From JBHENC01 sp046262295 (lineage in GTDB: Bacteria; Acidobacteriota; Blastocatellia; Pyrinomonadales; Pyrinomonadaceae): a DNA stretch of 64,000 nt. Below are positions 1 to 8,450 of this stretch, one piece after another. The notes beneath the pieces were generated by a model that saw only the letters and a program-made list of their open reading frames with translations, was not told the DNA's origin and ran no database searches. The stretch lies in contig JBHENC010000009.1 in NCBI GenBank assembly GCA_046262295.1, forward strand, positions 1-64,000, in the 5' to 3' direction. The position numbers were made by a program, and so were the translations under genes. The stretch's first letter is position 1. Every line of letters begins with the position of its first letter.

Positions 1-3
1 TTT

Positions 4-71
4 CGGATTGGGAAATGCGGATTTGAAGAACATCTCTTTCAATCCGCAATCCACAATCACCAATCCGCAAT
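4..71. repeat. Heptamer-built imperfect palindrome
   Basis: A left arm (4-23) and a right arm (41-71) are made of variants of the 7-mer AATCCGC and its complement GCGGATT. The right arm reads as AATCCGC, AATCCAC, AATCACC, AATCCGC in register. It lies just before the ribosome binding site of the first gene. Other palindromes with the same heptamer design but different words occur at 38022-38089 and 40090-41138. The left side may be cut by the window edge. Confidence 0.6.
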
Positions 72-81
72 AGGAGAGAAC

Positions 82-379
82 ATGGACACGATGACGCTCT
101 GGACTTACTCGCTCGTCGCGGGCGCGGTCGTCATCCTGATCGTCGCCGTGCTGCTCGTCATGCTCATCGCGGCGGCGCGGCGCGTGGACAAGCACGCGCT
201 CGACATCTGGGAGGCGGGCAAGCAGATCGCCGGCAACACCGTCTCGATCTGGATGCTCGAACGTGACCAACCGGGTCGCCGGGCAGATACTCGAAGGCGC
301 GCAGTCCATCGACGAACGGGCGGCTTCGATAGACAACACTCTCGGCGCGCTCGCCGACGCGCTCGGCCCGAAGAGGTGA
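82..379 (+). CDS. Small one-helix membrane protein, type A copy 1 (frameshifted)
   Basis: The gene starts at ATG 82 after a good AGGAGA site. It encodes an N-terminal membrane helix (about residues 7-32) and a soluble, probably helical tail. The frame breaks at about 259: continuing in the original frame gives an Arg-rich nonsense tail, while the +1 frame gives NVTNRVAGQILEGAQSID and so on to a TGA at 377-379. Treating the G at 259 as an extra base gives a protein of about 98 residues that aligns without gaps through this stretch with the third gene (residues NTALIAKLK through RILAAAGAIE). It is therefore a real gene with either a sequencing error or a natural frameshift. It heads a run of four similar small genes before the hydrogenase small subunit. 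Function is not known; a membrane anchor or scaffold role for the hydrogenase is inference. Confidence 0.6.
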
Positions 380-383
380 CGCG

Positions 384-686
384 ATGCGACTGCTCACTTG
401 GCTCACGGTCATCTACGCGGTCGTTCTGGTGCTCGCGCTCGCCGTGAGCCTCATCACGATCTGCTTCTACCTCTGGCGCATCGGCAGCGCCTTGTCGGCC
501 GTCCGCGTGGCGCTCTCGGAGGCGGAGCGAAACACCGCGCCTTTGCAGGGGCACGTCGAGGCGATCAACGGCGGGCTGGTCGCCGTCGGCGAGGGGTTGG
601 GGCTGGTTGACGGACACCTTGCCAGCGTTGACGACAGCCTGAACGCCGTCGCCGCACATCTTGGGATCGGCGAAACCGTCGGTTAG
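384..686 (+). CDS. Small one-helix membrane protein, type B copy 1
   Basis: This 100-residue protein has a GAGGTGA ribosome binding site overlapping the end of the previous gene. One hydrophobic segment (about residues 7-30) is followed by a tail with a heptad-like spacing of hydrophobics. The tail segment HVEAINGGLVAVGEGL matches GVETLNGGLTALAGGL in the fourth gene of the run, so genes two and four form a second type (B) alternating with type A. No known domain was recognised. The tight spacing indicates co-transcription with the hydrogenase genes downstream. Confidence 0.75.
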   Translation: MRLLTWLTVIYAVVLVLALAVSLITICFYLWRIGSALSAVRVALSEAERNTAPLQGHVEAINGGLVAVGEGLGLVDGHLASVDDSLNAVAAHLGIGETVG

Positions 687-694
687 GAGGGACT

Positions 695-1000
695 GTGGAA
701 ACTGCAATCATCGTTGTCTGGTCGGTCACGCTCGTCGTCGCGCTGCTGCTGACGCTCTGGATACTCAAACTGGTCTTCATGATCGTCCGTACCGAGCGCG
801 ACATCCTGAACCTCGCGGGCACGACGCTCGCCGCCGCGCGCGGGATCACGAACAACACCGCGCTGATCGCGAAGCTCAAGACGACCGAGGGCGTGGCGGG
901 CAGGATTCTCGCAGCCGCGGGCGCGATCGAGGCAGGCTCCGGCTCCGTCGCCGGGAAGCTGCGCGCCGTGGGGAGCGCGCTCGCCGAGAGGAGGCCTTGA
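695..1000 (+). CDS. Small one-helix membrane protein, type A copy 2
   Basis: This 101-residue protein starts at GTG 695, set by an AGGAGGG site that overlaps the stop of the previous gene. A hydrophobic N-terminal helix (about residues 4-31) leads into a soluble tail with the motif NNTALIAKLK...EGVAGRILAAAGAIE. That motif is shared with the frame-corrected first gene. The gene ends one base before the GTG of the next gene, so translation is probably coupled. Function is unknown. Confidence 0.75.
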   Translation: METAIIVVWSVTLVVALLLTLWILKLVFMIVRTERDILNLAGTTLAAARGITNNTALIAKLKTTEGVAGRILAAAGAIEAGSGSVAGKLRAVGSALAERRP

Positions 1001-1001
1001 C

Positions 1002-1292
1002 GTGGAACTGCTGCTCACAGTCCTGACGGCGCTGGCCGGCGCGATTCTTTTGCTCGCGCTCGTCGCCTCGCTCTTCATCATCCTGCGGACGCTGCAATCG
1101 GTGCGCGGCAATATCGAGAAGATCAACTGGGGCGTGCGCGCGATTGAGAAAGAGACGGAGATGCTCGGCGGGGTGGAGACGTTAAACGGCGGCCTGACGG
1201 CGCTGGCGGGCGGTCTCGAATCCGTCGCCGCGCACTTCACGAACGTTGACCGCAACGTCGGCACGGTCGGCGAGGCGCTGCTGCGTCGCTGA
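1002..1292 (+). CDS. Small one-helix membrane protein, type B copy 2
   Basis: This 96-residue protein starts at GTG 1002 behind a strong GAGAGGAGG site. It has one membrane helix (about residues 3-28) and a tail resembling that of the second gene (VETLNGGLTALAGGL). It completes the A-B-A-B series. The hydrogenase small subunit begins about 58 bases downstream, after a perfect hairpin. In the mycobacterial Huc hydrogenase a HucM tetramer forms a membrane-linked stalk. Whether these proteins play such a role here is speculation, as no sequence match to HucM was established. Confidence 0.75.
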   Translation: MELLLTVLTALAGAILLLALVASLFIILRTLQSVRGNIEKINWGVRAIEKETEMLGGVETLNGGLTALAGGLESVAAHFTNVDRNVGTVGEALLRR

Positions 1293-1300
1293 CGGATGTT

Positions 1301-1331
1301 TGTAGGGGCAGGGCTTGTCCCTGCCCCTACA
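1301..1331. repeat. Perfect 13-bp inverted repeat hairpin
   Basis: TGTAGGGGCAGGG (1301-1313), a five-base loop, then its exact complement (1319-1331). It lies between the last small membrane gene and the ribosome binding site of the hydrogenase small subunit. There is no T tract, so it is not a typical intrinsic terminator. It may be a mobile intergenic palindrome or an mRNA-processing or attenuation hairpin. Confidence 0.8.
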
Positions 1332-1350
1332 GTTATGAGGTGAGGTTGTC

Positions 1351-2736
<1,386 letters not shown>

Positions 2737-2742
2737 GCTGAA

Positions 2743-2952
2743 ATGACATTCAAGGTGATTTTAGAGCCGGGTGAGGACGGTTGGATAGTGGCGGAGTGTC
2801 CGGCCTTACCGGGCTGCGTGAGTCAGGGGCGCACGGAGCCGGAGGCTCTCAGTAATGTCCGCGAAGCGATAGAACTCTGGCTTGAGACGGAAGTGGAAAA
2901 GCGTCTGGAAGGCTTACCGCCTAATGCCAAACTGCTTGAGGTAACGGTCTGA
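2743..2952 (+). CDS. hicB: HicB-family antitoxin
   Basis: This 69-residue protein has the HicB partial RNase-H-like fold signature: FKVILEPGEDGWIVAECPAL, then PGCVSQGRTEPEALSNVREA, a pattern typical of short HicB antitoxins. HicB proteins neutralise HicA by binding it. No separate C-terminal DNA-binding domain is evident, so autoregulation by this protein is uncertain. The gene starts six bases after the hydrogenase small-subunit stop, and its TGA overlaps the ATG of hicA (TGATG), indicating translational coupling. The position inside the hydrogenase operon is unusual. Confidence 0.88.
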   Translation: MTFKVILEPGEDGWIVAECPALPGCVSQGRTEPEALSNVREAIELWLETEVEKRLEGLPPNAKLLEVTV

Positions 2953-3179
2953 TGCCAACGCTGCCCGTCGTCTCCGGCGAGGCAGCCATTCGCGCTTTTG
3001 AGCGTGCGGGCTGGACTCGCGCCCGGCAGAAAGGCAGCCACCTTTCAATGACCAAACCCGGAGTCAACGCCAATCTCTCGATCCCGCTGCACAAAGAGTT
3101 GGATAGAGGTACGCTACGCAAGTTAATCAGGCTGTCCGGGCTTTCCGTCGAAGAGTTCGCCGCGCTCCTGGACCGATGA
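2952..3179 (+). CDS. hicA: HicA-family mRNA interferase toxin
   Basis: This 75-residue protein has the compact dsRBD-like HicA fold: SGEAAIRAFERAGW, then RQKGSHLSM with the catalytic His at residue 30, and a C-terminal IPLHKELDRGTLRKLIR segment. HicA toxins cleave mRNA independently of ribosomes. It overlaps hicB by one base and is followed after about 35 bases by the hydrogenase large subunit. All key residues appear intact, so it is presumably active unless bound by HicB. Confidence 0.88.
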   Translation: MPTLPVVSGEAAIRAFERAGWTRARQKGSHLSMTKPGVNANLSIPLHKELDRGTLRKLIRLSGLSVEEFAALLDR

Positions 3180-3214
3180 GCCGAATATAGATTAATCGAG
3201 GAATCAATACATCA

Positions 3215-5086
3215 ATGTGCTTCAAGAATCTTCCAGTCGAATTCGACGCGCAGGGTAACGCGCACCTTAAAGGCGGAGTCGTTGACCCATATGCTTACAA
3301 GCCGCGAGAGATTAAGCGCGATAAGCTGGAAGAGTTGCTCGCGCGCAACGGGCATATCAAGGATGTCAGCATCTCGCCGGTGACGCGCGTGGCGGGCGCG
3401 CTGTCGTTTCATGCGGTGGCGGATTTACAGGAGCGCAAATTTCTCGAAGCCAACTCGGTGGCGACAATCTTTCGCGGCTACGAAGTTATTTTGAAGGGAC
3501 GCGACCCGCGCGATGCGATTTACATTTCAAGCCGCGCGTGTGGCGTCTGCGGCGGCGTCCACTCAACGGCCGCGTGCGAAGCGATTGAGATGGCCTTCGG
3601 CATCAAGCCGCCGCCGCTCGGCACAGTGCTGCGTAATCTGGCGCTCGCGCTCGACTTTTTGTATGACCATCCGCTGCACCTCTTTCTGCTCGCCGGGCCG
3701 GACTACTCGCAAGTCGTCGTTGAAGCGACCAACCCCGCGATGTGGGAGAAAGCCAAGCGGACGGACGCGCCGCACGGCGATATACATCAGCACAAAACCA
3801 TCGGCGACATCATGAAGTCGCTCAACCCGCTCTCCGGCGGCTGTTACCTCGACGGCCTCAAGATGACGCGCACGCCCCGCGAAGCCTACTCCATACTCTT
3901 CGGCAAATATCCGCACCCGCAAACGGTTGTGCCCGGCGGTATGTCCAGCACCGTGACGATCACGGACTTTAACGAAACGCTCACGCGGCTGCAAAAGATG
4001 ATTGACTGGACGAAGCGTATGATCTTTCTCTGGGATGATTTGACCGATTTTTTCTACGATTACAATCCCGAATACAAGAAGGTCGGCGCGCGTGACAAGA
4101 ACATGATTGATCTGGGTATGTGGGACGATCCCGATTCTTATGATGCCACTTACGAGCGTTGCAACGAGTGGGGCGAAGCGCGTTGGGCGACTCCGGGCGT
4201 CGTCCTTGACGGAAATCTGGTGACGACGAAACTGCAACAGATCAATCTCGGCCTCGAAGAGTTCGTCGAACATTCCTACTATGAAAACTGGACGCAGAAC
4301 GGCAACGTGCGTTACCGGACAGACCCTTCGGGCGCGCCGCTTTCGCCGAATCATCCCTGGAACAAAGAGACGATGCCGAAGCCGTCGAAAGAGAGCTGGA
4401 AGGATCGTTATACGTGGAGCACCGCGCCGCGTTGGGATCGGCAGGTCGTCGAGGCCGGAGCCTACGCGCGTATCTGGACGACGGCGGCAGCAGGGAAGAT
4501 GCCGAAGAACGAGTTTCTCGAATCCACCGGCCACAGCCTGAAGATTCATATGCCGAAGACGATGCTGCGCGCGATGGATTTCGAGTGGAAGATTCCAGAC
4601 GTGTGGAACGCCTTCGAGCGCAACCGCGCACGCGCCTACTGCATGGGCTATAACCTGATGGTCGCCTACACAATGGTCTTGAAGGCGTTTGAATATTTGC
4701 GCAAAGGCGAAGATAAAGTGAGCACGAATTTTGAAGTGCCGAAGGGGGAACGGCGGGGCGTTGGCTTCTGGGGCGCGGGGCGCGGCTTCCTCTCGCACCA
4801 CCTCGTGCTCGACAAGGGCGCGATTGTTAATTATCAAATCGTCACGCCGTCAACCTTCAACGCTTCGCCGAAAGACCCGTTCGGCAATCCCGGCCCCTAC
4901 GAAGAGTCTGTGCTGAACACGCCGATCACCGAGGACTTCGACAAGCCCGGAGATTTCACGGGCGTTGATATGCTCCGCGCCATCCGCAGCTTCGATCCGT
5001 GTATGCCCTGCACGACGCACATCTACGGCGGCGAACGCGAGATCATACGCGAGGTCAATACCTGCGCGTGCGGCGCTGAAGGTTAG
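3215..5086 (+). CDS. [NiFe]-hydrogenase large subunit (group 1)
   Basis: This 623-residue catalytic subunit binds the NiFe(CN)2CO centre that splits H2. The N-terminal Cys pair is C109 and C112 (RACGVCGGVHSTAAC), and the C-terminal pair is C596 and C599 (DPCMPCTTH, H602). The 21 residues after H602 (IYGGEREII...) fit the peptide removed by a maturation endopeptidase once Ni is inserted. The upstream motif SISPVTRVAGALSFH is also characteristic. The gene begins 35 bases after hicA and is followed by a maturation-protease-like gene. The long insert rich in aromatic residues (about 240-400) is typical of the larger group 1f/1h type subunits. No hyp accessory genes are present in this window. Confidence 0.95.
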   Translation: MCFKNLPVEFDAQGNAHLKGGVVDPYAYKPREIKRDKLEELLARNGHIKDVSISPVTRVAGALSFHAVADLQERKFLEANSVATIFRGYEVILKGRDPRDAIYISSRACGVCGGVHSTAACEAIEMAFGIKPPPLGTVLRNLALALDFLYDHPLHLFLLAGPDYSQVVVEATNPAMWEKAKRTDAPHGDIHQHKTIGDIMKSLNPLSGGCYLDGLKMTRTPREAYSILFGKYPHPQTVVPGGMSSTVTITDFNETLTRLQKMIDWTKRMIFLWDDLTDFFYDYNPEYKKVGARDKNMIDLGMWDDPDSYDATYERCNEWGEARWATPGVVLDGNLVTTKLQQINLGLEEFVEHSYYENWTQNGNVRYRTDPSGAPLSPNHPWNKETMPKPSKESWKDRYTWSTAPRWDRQVVEAGAYARIWTTAAAGKMPKNEFLESTGHSLKIHMPKTMLRAMDFEWKIPDVWNAFERNRARAYCMGYNLMVAYTMVLKAFEYLRKGEDKVSTNFEVPKGERRGVGFWGAGRGFLSHHLVLDKGAIVNYQIVTPSTFNASPKDPFGNPGPYEESVLNTPITEDFDKPGDFTGVDMLRAIRSFDPCMPCTTHIYGGEREIIREVNTCACGAEG

Positions 5087-5121
5087 AGTTCGGGCAGGCA
5101 TTAAAGGCGGGTTGAATTTAG

Positions 5122-5610
5122 ATGATGGTTCTGGTTTCGGGCATCGGCTATTCCAACATGAGCGATATGTCCTTTGGCCGCGTGCTGTACGGGCAAATGG
5201 CCGAGATGAGTTGGCCTGATCACGTCCACGTCGAAGACCTCAACTTCGGCCCCGTCATGATCTACCAGTGGTTCGAGGAGACTCCGGTTAAGTTCGACAA
5301 ACTCGTGGTCGTCAGCGCCGCTAATCGAGGGCGCGAGCCGGGAACGCTTGAGGTGTATGATTGGGACGGGAAGATGCCCGACGATGGGGGAATACAGGCG
5401 TGCATCGGCGAGGCGATCACCGGCGTTCTCAGTCTGGAAAATCTTCTGGTCGTCTGTAAGCACTTCGGCGTGTTGCCTGAAGAAGTGAGGATTGTCGAAA
5501 TCGAGCCGCAAAAAGAAGATTACGGGTTGGAGTTCAGTCCGGTGGTTGCCGCCCGTGTCGGCGAGGCGATTGAGATGGTTAAGCGTGAAACGATGAAGGC
5601 CGAGCAATGA
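5122..5610 (+). CDS. Hydrogenase maturation protease-like protein (M52 fold, apparently non-canonical)
   Basis: This 162-residue protein has the M52 layout. An N-terminal LVSGIGYSNMSDMSFG replaces the usual GxGN...DE/DG loop. VVSAANRGREPGTLEVYD matches the 'DA...PG' strand, and EEVRIVEIEPQ matches the conserved 'igieP' end. In HybD-like enzymes three residues (Glu, Asp, His) bind the Ni of the large subunit. By eye those positions here are Met (MSFG), Ser (VVSAA) and a non-His residue in ITGVLSLENLL. Either the active site is rearranged or the protein is a chaperone-like relative. It begins 35 bases after the large subunit and overlaps the next gene by four bases (ATGA). It is probably needed for the hydrogenase, but its proteolytic activity is uncertain. 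Confidence 0.72.
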   Translation: MMVLVSGIGYSNMSDMSFGRVLYGQMAEMSWPDHVHVEDLNFGPVMIYQWFEETPVKFDKLVVVSAANRGREPGTLEVYDWDGKMPDDGGIQACIGEAITGVLSLENLLVVCKHFGVLPEEVRIVEIEPQKEDYGLEFSPVVAARVGEAIEMVKRETMKAEQ

Positions 5611-6563
5611 TGAGCGATGTGGTAATTGAAGAACACGACGCCGATGAGCTGCTAGGGCAGTTGAGTTCACTCGTCGAAGAGCTTGAACGATACCCGGACA
5701 CGGAAGTGCGCGAGAAAGCCCTCGACCTCGTGCAGATCATCCTCAAACTGCACGGCGAGGGGCTGCGCCGCATACTAATGAGTTTCGAGTCGCTGCCGTT
5801 GAAAAGCGACATCTATGCGCGGATGCTGGGAGACGAGGTCATCCGCGCGATCCTGACCGTCCACGATTTACTGCCGGAAGAATTGGAAACGAGAGTGGCG
5901 AAGGCTATCGAAGAGCTTCGCCCTTTTTTAGTCTCGCTGGGCGGTGACGTGAAGCTGCTCGGCGTGGACGACGGGCGCGCACGGCTGCGGTTAATGCGCA
6001 ACGGTAAAGGCGCGCCGCCGGTAGCGGCGCTGAAACTTGAAATCGAAAAAATTCTCGACGTGGCCGCGCCCGATCTTCTGGGAATTGACATCGAAGGCAT
6101 GGCCGAGCAAGTCGAAGCGACCGCCAAAGCCGCCGCGTTGCTGGGAGCTATGATTGCCCCTGCGCACAGTAGTAGTAGTAGTAGTAGTAGTGAAACGCCG
6201 CCCGCCAAGTTAGTGCAAATCAAAAGACCGCGTCCCGACACGACCAATGTGAGTGGGACATGGATTTCAGTTGTCCGTGCGCTTGGATTCGAGGACGCTC
6301 ATTTCAAAGTCATCACTTATGATGAGATCAACTTGCTGATCTGTAAACTCGACGGAGAGTTTTACGCTTACCGCAACGCCTGCGCTGCCGAGCCGCATCG
6401 CTCGCTCGACGACGCGCTCTTTAACAGCCCCGTGCTCACCTGCACCTGTCACGGATACAATTATGATTTAAGGCGCGGGGGCGCGTGTCTGGAAAAACCG
6501 GAGTTGCGGCTTACATCCCTGCCGTTGAAAGTCGAAGACGATAAGGTAAAGGTCGCTTTATAA
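5607..6563 (+). CDS. NifU-like/Rieske [2Fe-2S] fusion protein (hydrogenase electron-transfer partner)
   Basis: This 318-residue protein starts with a helical region (1-100). A NifU C-terminal-like domain follows (about 101-165, RPFLVSLGGDVKLLGVDDGR, then KLEIEKIL), then a polyserine linker (188-195) and a C-terminal Rieske ferredoxin domain (about 215-318). In the NifU part the usual CxxC is absent (GKGAPPVAALK at that place). In the Rieske part the second ligand pair is normal (C279-x2-H282), but the first is C259-x4-H264 rather than CxH. Proteins of this composition accompany high-affinity group 1 hydrogenases (HhyH/HucE/NHE) and are thought to carry electrons from the small subunit onward. 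It overlaps the preceding gene by four bases. Confidence 0.85.
   Translation: MMSDVVIEEHDADELLGQLSSLVEELERYPDTEVREKALDLVQIILKLHGEGLRRILMSFESLPLKSDIYARMLGDEVIRAILTVHDLLPEELETRVAKAIEELRPFLVSLGGDVKLLGVDDGRARLRLMRNGKGAPPVAALKLEIEKILDVAAPDLLGIDIEGMAEQVEATAKAAALLGAMIAPAHSSSSSSSSETPPAKLVQIKRPRPDTTNVSGTWISVVRALGFEDAHFKVITYDEINLLICKLDGEFYAYRNACAAEPHRSLDDALFNSPVLTCTCHGYNYDLRRGGACLEKPELRLTSLPLKVEDDKVKVAL
6168..6191 (+). repeat. (AGT)8 microsatellite encoding Ser8
   Basis: Eight uninterrupted AGT codons encode the serine linker between the NifU-like and Rieske domains. All eight use AGT even though the neighbourhood prefers GC-rich codons, which points to recent slippage expansion. Length changes stay in frame and would alter only the linker. 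Confidence 0.9.
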
Positions 6564-6575
6564 AAAAGGTGGAGT

Positions 6576-6989
6576 ATGATGCCGGAGCACGAGAACCATA
6601 ACGCGGGAGACCCGGTTGACAGCGTCTACTGGCGCGATGAAATTTTGCAGGTAATGTACTGGATGACGGGCGAGGGTCTCGGTGAAGAGTTTGCTCTCTC
6701 CGACCTGCGCAAGTTTCTCAACGCGGAAGCTGATGTTCTGGAAGTCAATCTGGCGCAGATGGTTTCCGACGGACTACTCGAACGCTTTGATGGCGGCAAG
6801 TATGCGTTGACGGCGCAGGGGAAGAGAGAAGGTGGCCGCCGGTTCGCAGACGAATTTGAAGAGATGCTCAAGCCCGGACATTTCGAGTGCGACGAGCCGG
6901 ACTGCGATTGCCATGACCCGGACTCCATAGAGGGAGCGTGTAAACACTTCGCGCCTGCGCATGAGCCGCATCAGAACTCGATAAATTAA
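6576..6989 (+). CDS. Winged-helix protein with Cys/His-rich tail, hydrogenase operon
   Basis: This 137-residue protein has an N-terminal winged-helix-like part (about 15-85: WRDEILQVMYWM, LSDLRKFLNAEADVLEVNL, then GLLERFDGGKYALTAQGK). The tail has the series HFECDEPDCDCHDP...CKHF, a plausible metal or Fe-S ligand set. It sits 12 bases after the Rieske gene behind a GGTGGAG site, so it belongs to the operon. It may be a regulator or a metal-binding assembly factor. No precise family was recognised. Confidence 0.7.
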   Translation: MMPEHENHNAGDPVDSVYWRDEILQVMYWMTGEGLGEEFALSDLRKFLNAEADVLEVNLAQMVSDGLLERFDGGKYALTAQGKREGGRRFADEFEEMLKPGHFECDEPDCDCHDPDSIEGACKHFAPAHEPHQNSIN

Positions 6990-7089
6990 TCGAGAGTCAC
7001 GCTTGTTCGTTTTCGTTTCATCCTGTGTATAGATTGACGACGGGGATTGTGTGCGGTGCGGAAGACGCTGTGAGGCGCGCAAGCAGTTT

Positions 7090-7461
7090 ATGAGCTTACC
7101 AATTCTACTCGTGCCGGAAGAGAACGACTGCGGGTGCGTAGACCGCGTCGCCGCTGGCAGTCATGGATGCCTCTGCTCCACGACCGGACTCGTGCAAATC
7201 ATCGGTCGCAAATACGCGCTGCGATTGCTATTCCTGATAGGCGAACGCAGCGTTATGCGCTTTAACGATCTTAAAAGCGAAATGGACGACATGAGTTCGT
7301 CAACTCTCACTATCAGGCTCGCCGAACTCGAACGCGCTGGCCTAATCGCGCGCCAAATGTTTGCGGAAATACCGCCTCGCGTTGAATACAGGCTAACGAA
7401 GGAAGGCGAGAATATGCGCAAGAGTCTCTTCGCCCTTTCAAAATTCGCTTCGCGTAAATAA
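7090..7461 (+). CDS. HxlR-family winged-helix transcriptional regulator
   Basis: This protein of about 123 residues begins at ATG 7090 (an upstream ATG at 7051 is possible). The HxlR core is clear: IIGRKYALRLLFLIGERS, MRFNDLKSEMDDMSSSTLT, then LAELERAGLIARQMF, and RVEYRLTKEGE for the wing. The N-terminal part carries four cysteines in CGCVD and GCLCSTTG, suggesting redox or metal sensing. It lies about 100 bases after the hydrogenase operon in the same direction and may control it, which is inference. It ends about 60 bases before a convergent gene. Confidence 0.85.
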   Translation: MSLPILLVPEENDCGCVDRVAAGSHGCLCSTTGLVQIIGRKYALRLLFLIGERSVMRFNDLKSEMDDMSSSTLTIRLAELERAGLIARQMFAEIPPRVEYRLTKEGENMRKSLFALSKFASRK

Positions 7462-7520
7462 CTTTGTAACGCTGCCGCCGCTTAACCTGCGCCCGTGATT
7501 GGTTCGTTCGACTATGGATG

Positions 7521-8450
7521 TCACCATTTCAGGCGAGGGTCTAGCGCGTCTCGCAAACCATCACCGAGCAGATTGAACCCGAGCACGGTGAGACTAATCA
7601 TCAATCCCGGATAGATCATCAATTGCGGCGCGCTACGAAGGAATGGCCGCCCGTCGTTCAGCATGGCTCCCCATTCGGACGTTGGCGGCTGTGCGCCGAG
7701 ACCTAGAAAGCTCAGACCCGAAATCGCTAAAATCAAGCCCCCCATCTCCAGCGTCGCCAGCACGATGATGGGCGAGATAACATTCGGAATCACATGGCGA
7801 ATAATAATGCGCGCCGGTCTCGCGCCCGCGCTCCGCGCCGCTTCGATGAACGGGCGTTCGCGTAGTGAAAGCACCAACCCGCGTACAATGCGTGCGTAAG
7901 ACGCCCACCACACGCTGACTATTCCGATCAGTACGCTGCCCATCCCGACGCCGATAAATCCCGTGAGCGCCAGCGCCAGCACGAGCAGCGGGAACGCGAG
8001 CAATAAATCTACGACTCGCATAATGACCATATCCACCCACCCGCCCGCGTAGCAAGCCACCGCGCCAAGGCTAACGCCGATAAGTAAGACGAGCAGTGAG
8101 GCTGCGCCAGCGGTCGCCAGCGAGACCCGCGCGCCGTAGAGCAAGCGGCTCAATAAGCAGCGGCCTAGATTATCTGTGCCGAGCGGAAAGGTGAAGTTCG
8201 TTGATGCAAGGCGTTGTGCCGGATGCTGCGCTGCCGGATCATGCGGCGCAATGACGGGCGCGGCCAGAGCGAGTGTGACGAGCGCAACGACGATAATAAG
8301 CCCGGCAAGCGCCGCACGATCGCGCCGGAGATAACTGAACAGGCCGCGCCGATTGCCAGCAAGCCACGCACCCGGATTGGCTTGCTGTCCCAACACCTCT
8401 AAGGGATCGTGCGTATGCGCGCTTTCTAAAATTCTTGGTTCATCATTCAT
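7521..8450 (-). CDS. ABC transporter permease, peptide/nickel family (DppC-like)
   Basis: This 309-residue protein has an N-terminal cytoplasmic stretch, one helix (LAGLIIVVALVTLALAAPVI), the 'FPLGTDNLGRC' segment typical of DppC/NikC, and a BPD_transp_1 domain with the EAARSAGARPARIIIRHVIP loop that contacts the ATPase. It is the last gene of a three-gene minus-strand operon, and its ATG overlaps the stop of the preceding permease (ATGA). No ATPase genes accompany it in the window, so energising subunits must be encoded elsewhere. Confidence 0.92.
   Translation of the reverse strand: MNDEPRILESAHTHDPLEVLGQQANPGAWLAGNRRGLFSYLRRDRAALAGLIIVVALVTLALAAPVIAPHDPAAQHPAQRLASTNFTFPLGTDNLGRCLLSRLLYGARVSLATAGAASLLVLLIGVSLGAVACYAGGWVDMVIMRVVDLLLAFPLLVLALALTGFIGVGMGSVLIGIVSVWWASYARIVRGLVLSLRERPFIEAARSAGARPARIIIRHVIPNVISPIIVLATLEMGGLILAISGLSFLGLGAQPPTSEWGAMLNDGRPFLRSAPQLMIYPGLMISLTVLGFNLLGDGLRDALDPRLKW

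Noticed and set aside
3563..4837. Long open frame (424 codons) on the minus strand opposite the hydrogenase large subunit
   Set aside because: It is a shadow of the GC-rich coding sequence; the plus-strand frame has all catalytic motifs.
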